Assembly: GCA_963660435.1 (NCBI GenBank) | Contig: CAVKYI010000003.1 | Span: 1-64,000 of the forward strand | DNA from: Hallerella sp963660435 | GTDB taxonomy: Bacteria > Fibrobacterota > Fibrobacteria > Fibrobacterales > Fibrobacteraceae | Direction: 5' to 3' | Length of the DNA stretch: 64,000 nt | In this document: positions 53,219-61,462 of the stretch, one piece after another | Layout: each line of letters opens with the position of its first letter | How positions within the stretch are numbered: position 1 is the first letter of the stretch | The notes under the pieces: generated by a model | Told to the model about the DNA's origin: nothing | The model's input: only the letters and a program-made list of their open reading frames with translations | Databases searched by the model: none | Translations under genes and position numbers: made by a program

Positions 53219-55312
53219 TTACTTTTTAAGCAGCGGCTGCGCCGCCTTTGCGCTAAAAAGTATCGTGGAAAGATTGTGAAAGAGCGCTGCCGTGGCGGGA
53301 GGTAAAAATCCAAAAAGTCCGCTGAACATCAGCGCGGTATTTACCACGACGATGCTTGCGTTGTTCGTGTCGATTTTTCGCATCAGGCGCGTTCCCATTG
53401 TCCGGATCTTTACGAGGCCTTCCAGACCGTCATCTGCAGAAAGTACGATGTCGGCGGTTTCTCCGGTGATCGCTGCGCTGTCTCCCATGGCGATTCCCGC
53501 ATCCGCTGTCGCGAGGGCGGGCGCATCGTTGATGCCGTCGCCAATCATGATTACCTTGTGCCCCAAATTCTTTTGCCTGGTGATGTATGAAACCTTGTCT
53601 TCGGGAAGTGCCCGTGAAATGTAGTGGTCGATTCCTGTTCGAGAGGCTGCGGTCCTTGCCGCCCCTTCGTCGTCGCCGGTAATCATCGTGCAATTGACAA
53701 TTCCGCTTTCGTGCAACGTCTCGATGATTTCCCTTGCGTTTTCGCGTACCGGATCCGTAATGGCGAGAATGCCGAGAAGTCGCCCTTTTTCCGCGAGATA
53801 CAGCAGGGATTCTCCGCGTTCTAGCGCTTCCTTTTGAATCTTTTCGATTCCGGCGGGGGCTTTCACCTTTTCGTCTTCGAAGATAAAGTGCTTGCTTCCG
53901 ATGAGGAGCTTTTTCCCGTTGAGCGTTGTCGCGATGCCGTGCGCTATCACGTATTCGACTTTCGCGTGATCCTCGGGATGCCGGAGTCTCTTGGAATTGG
54001 ATGCCTGGACAATCGCTTTCGCGACGGGGTGCGCAAAATGTTCTTCGAGGCATGCGGCAACGCGGAGGACGTCGTTTTCCGAAAGTCCCTGGAACGGAAT
54101 GATGCGCGAAAGTTTAGGGGTCGCGGCGGTCAGCGTCCCCGTCTTGTCAAAGACGACCGTATCCGCGTTTGCGGCGTCTTCAAAGAACTTTCCGCCTTTC
54201 ACGAGAATGCCGTTCTGGGCCGCTTCGCGCATGGCGCTGAGAATTGCGATCGGCGCGGCGAGTTTCATTGCACAGGAATAATCGACCATGAGAGTCGCGA
54301 GCGTCTTTGCGATGTTTCGCGTCACAAGGAACGTTCCGAGCGCGAGTAAAAAATTGTATTTGACGAGCTGGTCCGCAAGCTTCTCTGAGCGGATTTGCGA
54401 AGAAACCTTGTATTGTTGCGAGGAATCGATCATCGAAAGGATGTTCTGGACCTTTGTCTGGCTGCCGACGACGCGAACCTTGACGAAAAGTTCGCCTTCC
54501 GTGACGACAGTCCCCGCAAAGACCGATGCCGAAGCCTGTTTCTCGACGGGAAGAGGCTCGCCGGTAATCGTCGATTGATCGACCATGGCTTCTCCGCGAA
54601 CGACCTCTCCGTCTGCGGAAATCATTCCTCCCGTGCGGACGGCAATCGTGTCTCCCGGCTTGATTTCGTACAAATGAACGGTCTTTTCGGATTTTCCCTG
54701 CACCAGCTTGACTTTGTCGTTTTCGGAAAGAATCGTATTTGCCAGGTTTCTGTAGGATTCTTTCTTGGTAAAGTCTTCGATGGTCTCGCCGACGGAAAGC
54801 ATAAAGTTGATGTTTGCCGCGGTCGGGATGTCTCCGGTCACGACGGACATCGTAATCGCCGTCGCATCGAGAACTTCGGCGCGGAACGGATTCCCGGAGG
54901 CCAGAGCCTTGGCGCCTTTCCAGATTCGGGGAGCCAGGTCCAAAATGCGGAGCACTAGGCAAATTTGCGGCGGCAAGAACTTCTTCGCGTAGTGCGTTAC
55001 CGCCATTTGGACGAGAATGTTTAGCAGGCTCGGCTGTTTTTTCGGAACTTCCACCGAGGCGAGCATTTCCTCGTCGTCAAGATATTTGGAAGACATCGCC
55101 CTGAAGAGAGCGAGAATTTCCTTTTCGGTCAGCTTTTTCGGGTCATAGAAAATCAGGAATGCCGCGGTAATGGTGTTTGCCGTAACCTGCAAAACGCCTT
55201 CCTGGACAGACAGCAGTTCTTTGGCGAGTGCCGCCTGTCGCGGCGTTATTTCCGTCTTGTCGTATCCAACCCGGATGCGCCCAGGCAAAGAATGTTTGAT
55301 GTAGAATTGCAT
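53219..55312 (-). CDS. P1B-type metal ATPase with atypical SCAMK metal site
   Basis: This 697-residue ATP-driven metal exporter has an N-terminal ferredoxin-like domain without CxxC (about 1-75), 'TGEPLPVE' near 235, the phosphorylation motif DKTGTLT near 385, HP-type helix motif 'HPVA' near 430, and 'GDGINDAPAL' near 590. The transmembrane metal site, usually CPC, CPH, SPC or TPC, reads 'DYSCAMKLAAP' near 345, so the transported metal cannot be predicted from known groups. The neighbouring DUF6110 gene is a frequent companion. It belongs to a run of metal-related genes up to 58644. Confidence 0.85.
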   Translation of the reverse strand: MQFYIKHSLPGRIRVGYDKTEITPRQAALAKELLSVQEGVLQVTANTITAAFLIFYDPKKLTEKEILALFRAMSSKYLDDEEMLASVEVPKKQPSLLNILVQMAVTHYAKKFLPPQICLVLRILDLAPRIWKGAKALASGNPFRAEVLDATAITMSVVTGDIPTAANINFMLSVGETIEDFTKKESYRNLANTILSENDKVKLVQGKSEKTVHLYEIKPGDTIAVRTGGMISADGEVVRGEAMVDQSTITGEPLPVEKQASASVFAGTVVTEGELFVKVRVVGSQTKVQNILSMIDSSQQYKVSSQIRSEKLADQLVKYNFLLALGTFLVTRNIAKTLATLMVDYSCAMKLAAPIAILSAMREAAQNGILVKGGKFFEDAANADTVVFDKTGTLTAATPKLSRIIPFQGLSENDVLRVAACLEEHFAHPVAKAIVQASNSKRLRHPEDHAKVEYVIAHGIATTLNGKKLLIGSKHFIFEDEKVKAPAGIEKIQKEALERGESLLYLAEKGRLLGILAITDPVRENAREIIETLHESGIVNCTMITGDDEGAARTAASRTGIDHYISRALPEDKVSYITRQKNLGHKVIMIGDGINDAPALATADAGIAMGDSAAITGETADIVLSADDGLEGLVKIRTMGTRLMRKIDTNNASIVVVNTALMFSGLFGFLPPATAALFHNLSTILFSAKAAQPLLKK

Positions 55313-55345
55313 GAATTCACCCGATGTTGGAAACGGAGATTTTTT

Positions 55346-55564
55346 TTACTTCTTGGCCGTCTTTTTCTTCTGTTCCGCTTCGGCTGTCAGATCTTCGGCG
55401 TCTTCCTTGACTTCTTCGACGAACTGGGTCGCGTCGCTCTTGAGCTTCAGACCTGCGCTCATCATGCGTGCGCAGCTCTTGCGGAAACAGCTTGTCTTGA
55501 GCAGCTGGATAGTCGCGATCCCTGCCACGGCACCAACCAGGAACATTTTAACGTTGCTTTTCAT
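55346..55564 (-). CDS. DUF6110 family small membrane protein
   Basis: This 72-residue protein has one hydrophobic segment (about residues 6-24, 'MFLVGAVAGIATIQLLKTS') with cysteines in 'CFRKSCARM', then a charged, Glu/Lys-rich tail ('EEVKEDAEDLTAEAEQKKK'). This layout fits DUF6110, which is commonly encoded next to P1B-type ATPases of the kind that follows 33 bases downstream. It may deliver metal to, or regulate, the pump. Start ATG at 55564 at the beginning of the operon. Confidence 0.75.
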   Translation of the reverse strand: MKSNVKMFLVGAVAGIATIQLLKTSCFRKSCARMMSAGLKLKSDATQFVEEVKEDAEDLTAEAEQKKKTAKK

Positions 55565-55667
55565 GGATTACCTCGTTTGTTGAAACGATTTCTTTTTGAA
55601 ATCCCTGTAAAACTATAAATTTCCCGGGGAAAAGGCGTCTTGTTAGACAAGGCTTTTCCAAATCCGG

Positions 55668-55708
55668 TCAAAAAAGAAGACCGATAAAAAATGCTTTTTA
55701 CCGGCCTT
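55668..55708 (-). terminator. Terminator of the flavodoxin gene
   Basis: On the minus strand AAGGCCGGTAAAAA pairs imperfectly with TTTTTTATCGGTCTT and runs into CTTCTTTTTT, 25 bases beyond the flavodoxin stop. Confidence 0.75.
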
Positions 55709-55732
55709 CCAGGAGACAAATCGGTAATAGGG

Positions 55733-56155
55733 TTACCCGGCGAGAGCGGCTCCCATTTTCTTGCAGTTTTCCAGAACTTCGTCGTTAGGAGATTCTTCGG
55801 CGATCACGCTTTCCGTGGCCTTGACGGGTTTTCCGTCAAAGCAGTCCGCTTCCCACGATTTCATCCATTCTCCGCCACCCCAGCCGTAAGATCCGAAGAG
55901 CGCGACTTTCTTTCCGGCAAGCTTCTCTTTTATGCTGTTGTATAGCGGTGCGAATTCGGAATCCTCCAGTTCTTCGGAACCCATTGCCGGGCATCCGAGC
56001 GCAAAGGCGTCAAAGGTGTCGGTCGAGGAAGGATCGAATTCTCCACAGGCGAAAAGCTTTGCATCGGCGCCGGCGGCGACAGCGCCTTCGACGACGCTTT
56101 TCGCCATCGTTTCCGTGTTGCCTGTACCGCTCCAATAGATAACGGCTACTTTCAT
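55733..56155 (-). CDS. Flavodoxin
   Basis: A 140-residue FMN electron carrier. The phosphate-binding loop 'YWSGTGNTETMAK' is at residues 7-19, the 50s loop 'GCPAMGSEELED' near 54, and the 90s loop 'GSYGWGGGEWMKSW' near 88, with Tyr and Trp that stack on the flavin. Short-chain type. Two TTAGTC-N2-GACTAA-like boxes upstream (56170-56183, 56215-56228) suggest metal- or iron-dependent control, as for flavodoxins that replace ferredoxin under iron limitation. It is downstream of the ZIP transporter gene on the same strand. Confidence 0.93.
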   Translation of the reverse strand: MKVAVIYWSGTGNTETMAKSVVEGAVAAGADAKLFACGEFDPSSTDTFDAFALGCPAMGSEELEDSEFAPLYNSIKEKLAGKKVALFGSYGWGGGEWMKSWEADCFDGKPVKATESVIAEESPNDEVLENCKKMGAALAG

Positions 56156-56169
56156 TGTAAAATCCTTTG

Positions 56170-56183
56170 TTAGTCAAAACTAA
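56170..56183. promoter_or_regulatory. Metal-regulator-like box 1 upstream of flavodoxin
   Basis: TTAGTCAAAACTAA, 15 bases before the start codon. It differs by one base from box 2. It also overlaps a second inverted repeat GTCAAAA-N4-TTTTGAC (56173-56190). Confidence 0.55.
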
Positions 56184-56214
56184 TTTTGACGACAATATAC
56201 ATCAAAAGCGAATG

Positions 56215-56228
56215 TTAGTCAAGACTAA
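56215..56228. promoter_or_regulatory. Metal-regulator-like box 2 upstream of flavodoxin
   Basis: TTAGTC-AA-GACTAA, perfect 6-bp arms with a 2-base spacer, 45 bases upstream of box 1. The shape is typical of DtxR/MntR-family or Fur-like operators. Confidence 0.55.
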
Positions 56229-56270
56229 AATCAAAAAAATATCGACTTTGCGAATGCGGGAATGTCGAAT

Positions 56271-57050
56271 TTATCCCAGTGCGATGTCGAGAACCATCAT
56301 CAGGCTGAATCCGATGGCGAAAAATATCGTCCCGATGTTGGAATGAGGGCCCTCGGCCGTTTCGGGAATCAGTTCCTCGACAACGACGTAGATCATGGCT
56401 CCGGCGGCAAAGCTCAGAAGATAGGGCATGACAGGCGTGACAAGCGATGCCGCCAGAATGGTCAGCGCGCCTCCGATCGGTTCGACGACACCCGACAGGA
56501 TCCCGTAGAAAAAGGCCTTTCGGGAACGAAACCCGGCTGCCTTGAGCGGCATGGAGATGATGGCGCCTTCGGGAATGTTCTGGATGGCGATTCCGATGGA
56601 AAGCGCTAGCGCGCCGGCAAACGTGATGGTCGTGTTTCCGCCGAGAATTCCTCCGAGGACCGCGCCAACGGCCATTCCTTCGGGGAGGTTGTGCAGGGTG
56701 ACGGCGAAAAGGAGCATTGTCGTACGTTGCAAATGCGAACGAGGACCTTCCGGTTCGCTAGCGTGCTGGTGCAAGTGCGGAATCAGATGGTCGAGCGCGA
56801 GCAGAAACAGGATGCCGATCCAGAATCCGACAACAGCCGGGATAAACGCCAAACGACCCATTTCACTCGACTGCTCGATGGCGGGAACGAGAAGGCTCCA
56901 AATGGACGCCGCGACCATGACGCCTCCGGCAAATCCGGTGAGCATTCTTTCGACGGAGCGTTTGAGCTTGTTTTTCAGAAAGAAGACGAACGCCGCTCCG
57001 ATGGCGGTTCCGAAAAACGGAATGAATAGTCCGGGCAAGAGAATTTCCAT
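56271..57050 (-). CDS. ZIP-family metal transporter
   Basis: This 259-residue inner-membrane importer of divalent metals such as zinc has eight hydrophobic segments. The metal-path motifs are 'HNLPEGMAVGAVLGG' near residue 115 and 'IQNIPEGAIISMPLKA' near 150. The cytoplasmic histidine-rich loop 'HLIPHLHQHASEPEG' is near 85. It resembles the ZupT/GufA branch. It sits 39 bases downstream of the nicO gene on the same strand and upstream of flavodoxin. Confidence 0.9.
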   Translation of the reverse strand: MEILLPGLFIPFFGTAIGAAFVFFLKNKLKRSVERMLTGFAGGVMVAASIWSLLVPAIEQSSEMGRLAFIPAVVGFWIGILFLLALDHLIPHLHQHASEPEGPRSHLQRTTMLLFAVTLHNLPEGMAVGAVLGGILGGNTTITFAGALALSIGIAIQNIPEGAIISMPLKAAGFRSRKAFFYGILSGVVEPIGGALTILAASLVTPVMPYLLSFAAGAMIYVVVEELIPETAEGPHSNIGTIFFAIGFSLMMVLDIALG

Positions 57051-57089
57051 GTTCTAATTCTCTAATTCGACAAAACGGTGAAAAAGACG

Positions 57090-58076
57090 CTAGCGAACAT
57101 TCAAAACCAGGAAAATGCCGAGCATGGAAATGCAGACACCGCAAAGCAGGGAAATTCCCGTGTTGATGCAGGAAGCGTATCGTTTTAGGTTTCCTGCATG
57201 GGTGATGCTTCTGTCGATTCCCCGGCGGATAAAGATGGCTCCGATCCCAAAGGCCGTATTGGTGACCGCCATGCCGATTCCGATGAACGTCGCCCCGCAA
57301 ATCGCAAGTCCCGGAAGATCGTTCAAGAGGCAGAAAAAGACGACAAGGGCGACTGCCGGGCAAGGAACGATCCCCGTGATGAAGGCGAGCCACAGAAGCT
57401 CTTTCCAGCTTGCGCTTTGCACGCTTTCTTCCTGATTGCCTGTGACTGCTTCCCGGATAGAAATCACGACAAGGAGAATTCCCGTGAGGATAATCAGCGC
57501 GTAACTTGCCTTTTCGATGTTGATTCTGCTTGATTCGAAGATGGGAAATAGCGTAGCCTTGGCGATTCCATACAGGGCGAACAGCAGGACGACTGCGGAA
57601 ATCGTATGGATGACCGTAATGGAGGTTCCCAGGGCGACTCCCTGCAAGACTTTCCCCTTGCGGGCGATGAAGTAGCTTGCGACGATTGTCTTGCCGTGGC
57701 CCGGCCCGATGGCGTGGACCAGTCCGTAGATGAAGCAGACAAGGAAAAACAGGCAGACGCTTTTTGACTGTCCGCTTTTTAAGTTGTAAACTTGGGCGGA
57801 AATCTTTTCGCGGAGCGTCTTTTGCGAAGAAACGAGCCATTCCCACATGGCGTCGGAACCGATGAAGAAATAGCTGGAAGTCGTCTTGATTTCGCTTGCC
57901 TTTACCGCCTGGCTCTTGCTTTCGATGGAATCCTTGACGGGTTCCGTTTTGACGACATCGTCTTTTCGAAAGTCGAACTTTTTTTGGCTGACACCGGCGA
58001 AAGCCAAGTGGCACATGCAGAAAAGACAGACGACGAAAATCGGCAGAAACCTATTCAGCTTTCTTGAATCGAACAT
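57090..58076 (-). CDS. NicO-family nickel/cobalt transporter
   Basis: This 328-residue membrane protein has a signal-like first segment (about 10-27) and a periplasmic stretch to about residue 95. Six membrane segments follow, with 'HAIGPGHGKTIVASYFIARKGK' near 118, the key NicO/RcnA-family motif (H-x-x-G-P-G-H-G-K-T), and 'GIVPCPAVALVVFF' near 238. Members move nickel, cobalt or zinc. The upstream DUF1007 gene overlaps by 26 bases, and this pair is a recurrent unit in other bacteria. Confidence 0.88.
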   Translation of the reverse strand: MFDSRKLNRFLPIFVVCLFCMCHLAFAGVSQKKFDFRKDDVVKTEPVKDSIESKSQAVKASEIKTTSSYFFIGSDAMWEWLVSSQKTLREKISAQVYNLKSGQSKSVCLFFLVCFIYGLVHAIGPGHGKTIVASYFIARKGKVLQGVALGTSITVIHTISAVVLLFALYGIAKATLFPIFESSRINIEKASYALIILTGILLVVISIREAVTGNQEESVQSASWKELLWLAFITGIVPCPAVALVVFFCLLNDLPGLAICGATFIGIGMAVTNTAFGIGAIFIRRGIDRSITHAGNLKRYASCINTGISLLCGVCISMLGIFLVLNVR

Positions 58077-58644
58077 AGAGTCCCTTTACCGAATTTGAAA
58101 AATTCCTGAATTGCGTGAGATCGGAAAGCGAGTCGACGAAATATTCGACATCGATTGAATCCGGAGCCTTGATATTGCTCTGGTCCATGTCCGTGGTAAT
58201 CAGAATGTAGTTTGTCGGATCGGTAACGGCGATGACTATCATTGTGTAATCGTTCGAAAGCGCGGGAATGTCGAAGACATTTAAAAACTCGACAACGAGC
58301 TTCCCTTCCTTGCTGACGCTTACCTTGAGATTTCTTGACTCGCTAGGCGGGAAAAATCGCGAACCGTCTCCGATGTAGTTAAATCGGCTGAATTCCCTCG
58401 CCGCTTCGACGACCTGCTCGCGGTAGAGAGGAATCTCGTCTTCTTCGAAGATTCCGTTCCGATTCTTGTCTCCGGCGGCGATCATCGCCTGGCTGTAGAT
58501 AAGATCGAATGCCCACCTGTTCTGGACTCCGACAAATCCTTTTTCGTCAAAGACGAGATCCACTGTCGCATCGATAAAGACATGCGGATGCGCAGAGACG
58601 ATTCCCGCGAAAAGACAGACTAGTGCCAGTATTCTTTTCTTCAC
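58051..58644 (-). CDS. DUF1007 family periplasmic protein
   Basis: This 197-residue protein has a signal peptide cleaved after VSA, which leaves 'HPHVFIDATVDLVFDEKGF' at the mature N-terminus. The His-Pro-His start is typical of DUF1007 proteins and could bind metal. 'DKNRNGIFEEDEI' near residue 60 looks like an EF-hand-type calcium loop. It overlaps the NicO transporter gene by 26 bases and probably serves as its periplasmic partner. Confidence 0.88.
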   Translation of the reverse strand: MKKRILALVCLFAGIVSAHPHVFIDATVDLVFDEKGFVGVQNRWAFDLIYSQAMIAAGDKNRNGIFEEDEIPLYREQVVEAAREFSRFNYIGDGSRFFPPSESRNLKVSVSKEGKLVVEFLNVFDIPALSNDYTMIVIAVTDPTNYILITTDMDQSNIKAPDSIDVEYFVDSLSDLTQFRNFSNSVKGLYVRFKKAE

Positions 58645-58689
58645 AGGCTAAATATATCTTAAAAACAAAAATCGTTATCGGTTCTTCGC

Positions 58690-60033
58690 CTACTTTTCGA
58701 CAACTTTTCCCGAAATTTCTCTAAAGCCGTTGCCTTGAAAGGGATCGTTTTTCCCCAGTTCCAGGTGATAGAACATCTGTTCCGCGAGAATTTCCGTGTT
58801 GAAATCAAAGGAATCCAGTCGAAGCAGATAGCTTTCGATCGAATTGTCGAAGGCTACCAGGTAGGGAATTTTCCCGATAGCTCCTTCTTCTTCCAGTTCG
58901 CACAGAAGACCCGCGATTTCGTCGTTTGCGGGAATCCATGCGGTTTCGTCTCCGATTGCCTGTACCATCTTTTTCAAGATTTTCCTTTCGTAGCGCTTTG
59001 CGCGCAATTCGACGCTCGATCTGGGGCCGTTCCTTTTCGCCATGTTTCGAAAATCCCAGGGACTTGCGAACTTGGAGTCGGTAAAGGCGTGAATTTCCAG
59101 TCCGCTTTCCCGAAGACCCTGCAGTCTGTCCCTTGACCAGGAACTCGCATGGTAGGGAGAAATATAGGCGGCTTGCGTGAAGCCTTTTTTTTGAAGATAC
59201 CTTCCCAGGGAGATTCCCGGGTTCTTCCCGAATGTCGAATTGAAAAACGCCCAGCCATCGCGTTTTAGAAAATACCCGGGAAGCGCTCCTTGCGGATGTT
59301 CCCACCAGATAGAAATCGGCGAGGATACCGTCTTGAACTTCGAGAGAATCCGGATGGGATCTTCCATGAGCATCGTGGATATGATGAATCCGATGACGTC
59401 TGGGTAATCGTCGAGTTTCTTGAACTTCCCGTTTCGATCGATGAATCTTTCCGATTGCTCGTCAAATCCCAGCAACCTCAGCTTGAAACGCTTTTTGGCG
59501 CCTGTCCGGTAGGCGGCTCGGATAAAGTCCGTCTCTCGTTCGCTGGCTGGCGAAAATTCGCCAAAGGAAGAGCAACGCGTGATGAGCAGGATCTCGGATT
59601 CGGGCAAACGTTCCTTTTTCGGGAAAAAATACCGCCCCCTTCCTTCTCGGACAAGAAGGCCTTCTTTCTGCTTGCCCTGTAAAAATTGGCGCATCCGAAA
59701 TGCCGATACGCGGTAGCGCAAGGAAAGTTCCTTTTGAGAAGGAAGAGTGTCCTGGACCGAGAAAACGCCTGCGCGGATGTCGGAAAGGAATCTTTCGGAA
59801 AGGACGTCTTTTGGAAAACCTTGGACTGGCAAGGTCTTTATCTTGGGACTTCCCCAGAAACAGCCTTTTCCGGGAACTGTATGAATGATTCGATGTCTCG
59901 AAAGTTCGTGCAAGGCGCGCTGGACGGTCGCCGAAGCCGCATCCATTGCTTTCATCAGTTCTCTTACCGAGGGAAGCTTTTCGCCGTCGGCATGTGCGCT
60001 TTGCAATAGCGCCTTGACGATTTTGTCTTTCAT
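58690..60033 (-). CDS. Tandem-GntR regulator with sugar-sensing domain
   Basis: This 447-residue protein has two successive GntR-type winged helices: residues 1-62 ('EKLPSVRELMKAMDAASATVQRAL' area) and about 73-139 ('DTLPSQKELSLRYRVSAFRMRQF' area). A LacI/periplasmic-binding-like ligand domain (about 145-447) follows. Two HTH units in one chain are unusual and may let a single protein bind two half-sites. Its ATG overlaps the stop of the lichenase gene (ATGA), so enzyme and regulator are made together and autoregulation is likely. The ligand may be a glucan oligosaccharide (inference). Confidence 0.8.
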   Translation of the reverse strand: MKDKIVKALLQSAHADGEKLPSVRELMKAMDAASATVQRALHELSRHRIIHTVPGKGCFWGSPKIKTLPVQGFPKDVLSERFLSDIRAGVFSVQDTLPSQKELSLRYRVSAFRMRQFLQGKQKEGLLVREGRGRYFFPKKERLPESEILLITRCSSFGEFSPASERETDFIRAAYRTGAKKRFKLRLLGFDEQSERFIDRNGKFKKLDDYPDVIGFIISTMLMEDPIRILSKFKTVSSPISIWWEHPQGALPGYFLKRDGWAFFNSTFGKNPGISLGRYLQKKGFTQAAYISPYHASSWSRDRLQGLRESGLEIHAFTDSKFASPWDFRNMAKRNGPRSSVELRAKRYERKILKKMVQAIGDETAWIPANDEIAGLLCELEEEGAIGKIPYLVAFDNSIESYLLRLDSFDFNTEILAEQMFYHLELGKNDPFQGNGFREISGKVVEK

Positions 60034-60950
60034 GACTTTGTTTTCTTTCCTTTGTAGCGACCGATCAAGTCAAAGGTCTTGAACGCTTCCGGACGAGACA
60101 TTGTCGCGTGAATGGACGTTCCCTTTTTTCGAATCGCGGTAGAACCATCGTCCTTTGGGACTTTTCCCTGAAAGCCTTCTTCCCCGGCCTTGGTGAGGCT
60201 TAGCACAAGATATCCCTCGCTAACGGTGACGTTTTCGGGGCTCATCGTGACGCGGTTTCCGTCGAATGTCCAGTCACCGGTTGCCCAGCGGTTGTCGTCA
60301 AACGTGTCGAAATCGTCCGTCCAGGCGAGCGTAAAGTCCGATCCGTTTTCGCCAGCTCCGGGCGTATAGGTGTAAACCTTTACCCAGTCGATGTATTGAT
60401 GAATCGGCAAGATGGAATCGTCGAATTTTCCTACCCAGCCTACGCTTTCCGAAGACCACAGGTTGAAGCGCAAGCCTTGTTCGCGAACGAGTGCCGCTAC
60501 CTGTCCATCGGTATCGTTCGAATCGGCCTTTACCTTGCGGACCGTAACGCCGTCGATTATCCACGAAACGTAGGTCGGTGTCCATTCCATGCCATAGGTG
60601 TGGTAGCCTTCGTTTGCCGCGGGAGTGAGCGCGTGATGCTTTTCGCTCGTCTTTTTCGATTCGGCGCTTCCCGTAATGATGTTTGACTGGAAGCTTGCGG
60701 GCTTCTTGCCGAGAATTTCGATATCGACTTCGACCCAGGGTTCTTCGCCTCCCATATAGGAATCGTTGTAGTATAGGAACATGGAACTGACTGTTCCCGA
60801 ACCGGCGGCCATCAGCATCCGGGCTTCGTATTTTCCATACATCTGGGTGTCGCGGGTATAAAGTTCCGCACCCGAATAATCCTTGTCCTGGGCAACGGCG
60901 AGCGATGAGAGAATGCCGATCGAGAGCATAAGAACCTTTTGAATCTTCAT
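60030..60950 (-). CDS. Circularly permuted GH16 1,3-1,4-beta-glucanase
   Basis: This secreted lichenase has 306 residues with a signal peptide (1-20, ending AVAQ). The catalytic pair sits in 'WVEVDIEILG' near residue 72-81 (Glu nucleophile and acid/base, E-x-D-x-E). 'SNIITGSAESKKTSEKHHAL' follows near 90, and 'DFTLAWTDDFDTFDDNRWATGDWTF' area is near the C-terminus (about 205-230). In ordinary GH16 lichenases that last block is N-terminal; this reversed order is the hallmark of the Fibrobacter succinogenes enzyme. The Pro-x-Ser-rich repeats of that enzyme are absent. It is operonic with the GntR regulator. Confidence 0.95.
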   Translation of the reverse strand: MKIQKVLMLSIGILSSLAVAQDKDYSGAELYTRDTQMYGKYEARMLMAAGSGTVSSMFLYYNDSYMGGEEPWVEVDIEILGKKPASFQSNIITGSAESKKTSEKHHALTPAANEGYHTYGMEWTPTYVSWIIDGVTVRKVKADSNDTDGQVAALVREQGLRFNLWSSESVGWVGKFDDSILPIHQYIDWVKVYTYTPGAGENGSDFTLAWTDDFDTFDDNRWATGDWTFDGNRVTMSPENVTVSEGYLVLSLTKAGEEGFQGKVPKDDGSTAIRKKGTSIHATMSRPEAFKTFDLIGRYKGKKTKS

Positions 60951-61022
60951 GGATGTATCCTCGGTTTTTGTTTCCCATAAAATAGGTCCCTAATCGGATT
61001 ACCGCCATCCCGATTTTCTGCA

Positions 61023-61051
61023 AATATACAAAACCGTATCAAGTGTATCAA
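61023..61051 (-). promoter_or_regulatory. Promoter of the lichenase-GntR operon
   Basis: Minus-strand -35 TTGATA (61051-61046), 17-bp spacer, -10 TATATT (61028-61023). A second TTGATAC lies within the spacer, 9 bases after the first, giving a direct repeat that may be a regulator site. The leader is about 70 bases. Confidence 0.7.
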
Positions 61052-61062
61052 TTGTTTCGGGG

Positions 61063-61330
61063 CGTGTACGCTTTGCCGGGGCTTCGTCGAGAGCGTAGAA
61101 TCCAGCCAGAGCGTTTATGGATCCTACCTGCCTATCGGCAGACAGGTCGGTCGCAGTGCTCCCTCCAGGATGACGGAGTAACGAGACTGTCGTTCAACAC
61201 AACGAACCTTTACTGCCCGGCGTCATTCTGGAGACTCTAAAAGAGCCGATAGAATCCATCCCGCAGTCCAGAGCTTCGTCGAGAGAGCTTGGAACTTAGG
61301 GTTGCAAAGCGGTCCGCTTTACTTGTGATC
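61063..61330. repeat. REP-like intergenic repeat block
   Basis: No gene is visible between the lichenase promoter and serS. The block has GCTTCGTCGAGAG twice (61081-61093, 61273-61285), TAGAATCCA twice, an inverted pair CTCCAGGATGACG (61163-61175) / CGTCATTCTGGAG (61221-61233), and a palindrome AAAGCGG-T-CCGCTTT (61306-61320). It looks like a dispersed non-coding repeat. 61331-61462 holds nothing I recognise. Confidence 0.55.
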
Positions 61331-61462
61331 CTAGATCATCTCTAAAAATTCAATTTTCAAAAATTCGGTTATGACGCTTCGCGCTGGTTCGTCATTCAAA
61401 TTTTCTTGACCAAAGCGATTTTTAGAGGAGACCTCTTGAAAATCCTGAAGGAATGTCGAAAA

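Noticed and set aside
56863..58014. Minus-strand frame overlapping zip and nicO in another phase
   Set aside because: It spans the end of one real gene and the start of the next in a third frame; composition is Arg/His-rich shadow type.
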